From contig SKKR01000202.1 of the NCBI GenBank assembly GCA_007123655.1, forward strand, positions 1 to 8,138: 8,138 nucleotides of DNA, given 5' to 3'. Under the pieces are notes generated by a model, which saw only the letters and a program-made list of their open reading frames with translations, did not search any database and was not told where the DNA came from. The position numbers and the translations under genes were made by a program. Within the stretch, counting starts at the first letter, position 1. Every line of letters starts with the position of its first letter. Positions 6,760 through 8,138 of this stretch are shown piece by piece. Source of the DNA: Thermomicrobiaceae bacterium (GTDB lineage Bacteria; Chloroflexota; Chloroflexia; Thermomicrobiales; Thermomicrobiaceae).

Positions 6760-8138
6760 TCAGTTCCCCGCTCGTTCCGTACCATCATCGGCCTGCTCGT
6801 CATCGGCAGGCTCGGATTCGTCGGCTTCGTCTGCCTCTTCTGATTCAGAAACGTCCGCGGCCGCAGCCGGTTCCGCGTGGTCTTCCTCGTCAGCATCGAC
6901 CGATTCCGTGGTTTCGGAGACGTCTTCCTCCTCCTCAGACGAATCGGCGGCGTCTTCCGTCGAGGCTTCCGCTTCGTCGGCGCTCACATCATCTTCGGAC
7001 GAATCGGCGACGTCTTCCGAAGCTGATTCCGCCTCGTCGGGGCTCTCGTCATCTTCGCCCGGAGCCTCGGCGGACAGCTCGAGATCGTCGCCGGCCGGCT
7101 TGTCCGCTTTCTCGTCACCGTCGGCGTCCGTATCCTCGGCGTCGGACTCCACCGAATCATCGTCGGCATCCTCAGCCTCGGGCTCCTCGGATTCGTCCGG
7201 CTCGATTTCGATCGCCAGCAGCTCGTGCTTGAGCGCAATGGCGTCGTCACCGAGTGCTTCGGCCACTTCCTCATCGGTCGCTTCCAGTGCCCGGCGAAGG
7301 CTTAGCCCCATGCGTCGCCGGGCCGGATCGATGCGAATGATTCGAAGAATCAGATCCTGCCCTTCCGCGACAACCTGCCGCGGGTGCCCGATCCTCTGCT
7401 CCGAGAGCTCGGATACGTGGATCAGGCCTTCGATTCCATCCTCGATCCTTGCAAACGCGCCGAAGTTCGCGAGCTGGGTAACCGTGCTCCGCACCAGCTG
7501 GCCGACCTCATACTTCGTGGCCACCTGGCTCCATGGTTCCGGCTGCGTCCGCTTGATGCTCAGCGCAATCTTCTTCTCGTCAGCGTTGATGCCGAGCACA
7601 TAGACATCGACTTCCTGACCAACGGTGAGCACTTCCGCCGGATGCTTGACCCGACTCCAGGAAAGCTCGGACAGGTGGACCAGACCGTCGGCTCCGCCGA
7701 CATCGACAAACGCGCCGAAGTCGCAGATGCTCGTGACTCGCCCGGTCCTCGTCTCGCCTTCGGTTAGTTCTTCGATCAGCCGTTCTTTCATCGAATCGCG
7801 CTTCTCCTGCACGGCCTGGCGCTCGGAGAGAATAAGGCGATTCCGATGTCGGTTGATCTCAATAATTTTGAGTGGAAGGCTGGACCCGATCAACTTGGCC
7901 ATGTCGGCCTGCTTGGTACCGTCATCGCCACCGCGAATCTCGGTTACCTGCGATGCGGGGACAAATCCGCGCACACCGTCCAGGTTCACCAGCAGCCCGC
8001 CCTTGTTGTAGTTGGTCACTTCGGCCATGATCGTATCGGCCGCCTCGTGCTGCTCCTGCAGCCGCCGCCAGCTCTTCTCCTGGCGCGCACGGTCAATCGA
8101 CAGGACAGCCTGGCCCTCCTGGTTCTCAGCCTGAACGA
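6760..8138 (-). CDS. rpsA: 30S ribosomal protein S1, C-terminal part (5' end beyond right edge)
   Basis: RNA-binding protein built of S1 (OB-fold) repeats that helps bring mRNA to the 30S subunit. The reading frame is open to the window edge, giving 458 visible codons; the ATG at 8028 is internal, because the 36 codons before it encode typical S1 sequence (EGQAVLSIDRARQEKSW). Counting from the edge: the end of one S1 repeat (1-22), a second with GGLLVNLDGVRGFVPAS (46-62), a third with FGAFVDVGGADGLVHLSEL (140-158), and a fourth with FGAFARIEDGIEGLIHVSEL (225-244). So at least four repeats exist. From about residue 313 to the end a 146-residue tail is 48% Asp/Glu (70 of 146) with Ser and Ala, and holds a 20-residue repeat. 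Acidic or disordered tails occur in some bacterial S1 proteins, but this one is long. Identification as S1 is strong; the number of repeats before the edge is unknown. Confidence 0.93.
   Translation of the reverse strand, partial: VQAENQEGQAVLSIDRARQEKSWRRLQEQHEAADTIMAEVTNYNKGGLLVNLDGVRGFVPASQVTEIRGGDDGTKQADMAKLIGSSLPLKIIEINRHRNRLILSERQAVQEKRDSMKERLIEELTEGETRTGRVTSICDFGAFVDVGGADGLVHLSELSWSRVKHPAEVLTVGQEVDVYVLGINADEKKIALSIKRTQPEPWSQVATKYEVGQLVRSTVTQLANFGAFARIEDGIEGLIHVSELSEQRIGHPRQVVAEGQDLILRIIRIDPARRRMGLSLRRALEATDEEVAEALGDDAIALKHELLAIEIEPDESEEPEAEDADDDSVESDAEDTDADGDEKADKPAGDDLELSAEAPGEDDESPDEAESASEDVADSSEDDVSADEAEASTEDAADSSEEEEDVSETTESVDADEEDHAEPAAAADVSESEEADEADESEPADDEQADDGTERAGN
6941..7060 (-). 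repeat. Imperfect 60-bp tandem repeat in the rpsA acidic tail
   Basis: Bases 6941-7000 and 7001-7060 align without gaps at 48 of 60 positions. The period is exactly 20 codons, so the frame is kept, and both units encode a segment containing ADSSE with flanking Asp/Glu/Ser/Ala. Similar but more diverged pieces lie on both sides. It probably arose by slippage or in-frame duplication in low-complexity coding DNA. Confidence 0.6.

Noticed and set aside
6920..7220. The pyrimidine-rich repetitive plus-strand stretch as a CRISPR array or non-coding satellite
   Set aside because: There are no spaced identical repeats; the 60-bp period is in frame and encodes the acidic S1 tail.
5474..7603. Very long open frame on the plus strand (709 codons), opposite clpC and the rpsA tail
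   Set aside because: It is antisense to two certain genes, has no recognisable domain and has a serine-rich part that simply mirrors the Asp/Glu codons of the S1 tail. GC-rich codon usage keeps the opposite frame open.
6760..8028. The ATG at 8028 as the start of the S1 gene
   Set aside because: The frame stays open to the window edge, and the preceding codons encode normal S1-domain sequence, so the start lies outside the window.

Overview
This window is a housekeeping stretch of a GC-rich (about 60% by eye) bacterial chromosome. It holds seven protein genes and no RNA gene, mobile element or CRISPR array that I can see. The best guess for the source is a member of the Chloroflexota, perhaps near Thermomicrobia/Sphaerobacter. 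The reasons are a Gram-positive-type ClpC followed by RadA, a lone murG outside a cell-division cluster, and a TraR/DksA-lspA-RluA operon. This is inference from gene content and order; no sequence search was possible, and an actinobacterial or other deep-branching origin is not excluded.

Layout. Six of the seven genes lie on the minus strand and are read from right to left. The 3' part of a ribosomal protein S1 gene (rpsA, 8138-6760) ends in a very acidic, partly repetitive tail. A 203-bp gap with a terminator-like hairpin and two tandem Shine-Dalgarno (SD) sequences leads into clpC (6556-4088). After a 132-bp gap with a 12-bp perfect GC-rich hairpin comes radA (3955-2555). murG (1425-2558) is the only plus-strand gene; it converges on radA so tightly that both stop codons share one CTAG palindrome. 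A 166-bp divergent intergenic region at 1259-1424 carries the best promoter in the window (for murG) and two short inverted repeats. From there a compact minus-strand operon runs off the left edge: a DksA/TraR zinc-finger protein, lspA (signal peptidase II) and an RluA-family pseudouridine synthase, chained by 4-bp GTGA and ATGA stop/start overlaps.

Function. The right half covers translation (S1), protein quality control (ClpC, the unfoldase partner of ClpP) and recombination-dependent DNA repair (RadA). The left half covers peptidoglycan lipid II synthesis (MurG), a possible RNA-polymerase-binding regulator (DksA-like), lipoprotein maturation (LspA) and rRNA modification (RluA family). I found no new multi-gene system. 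The points worth a second look are small: the shared CTAG stops, the acidic S1 tail with a 60-bp repeat, the hairpins flanking clpC, the paired palindromes at the dksA/murG divergent promoter, and the loss of the usual ctsR/mcsAB/disA neighbours around clpC-radA.
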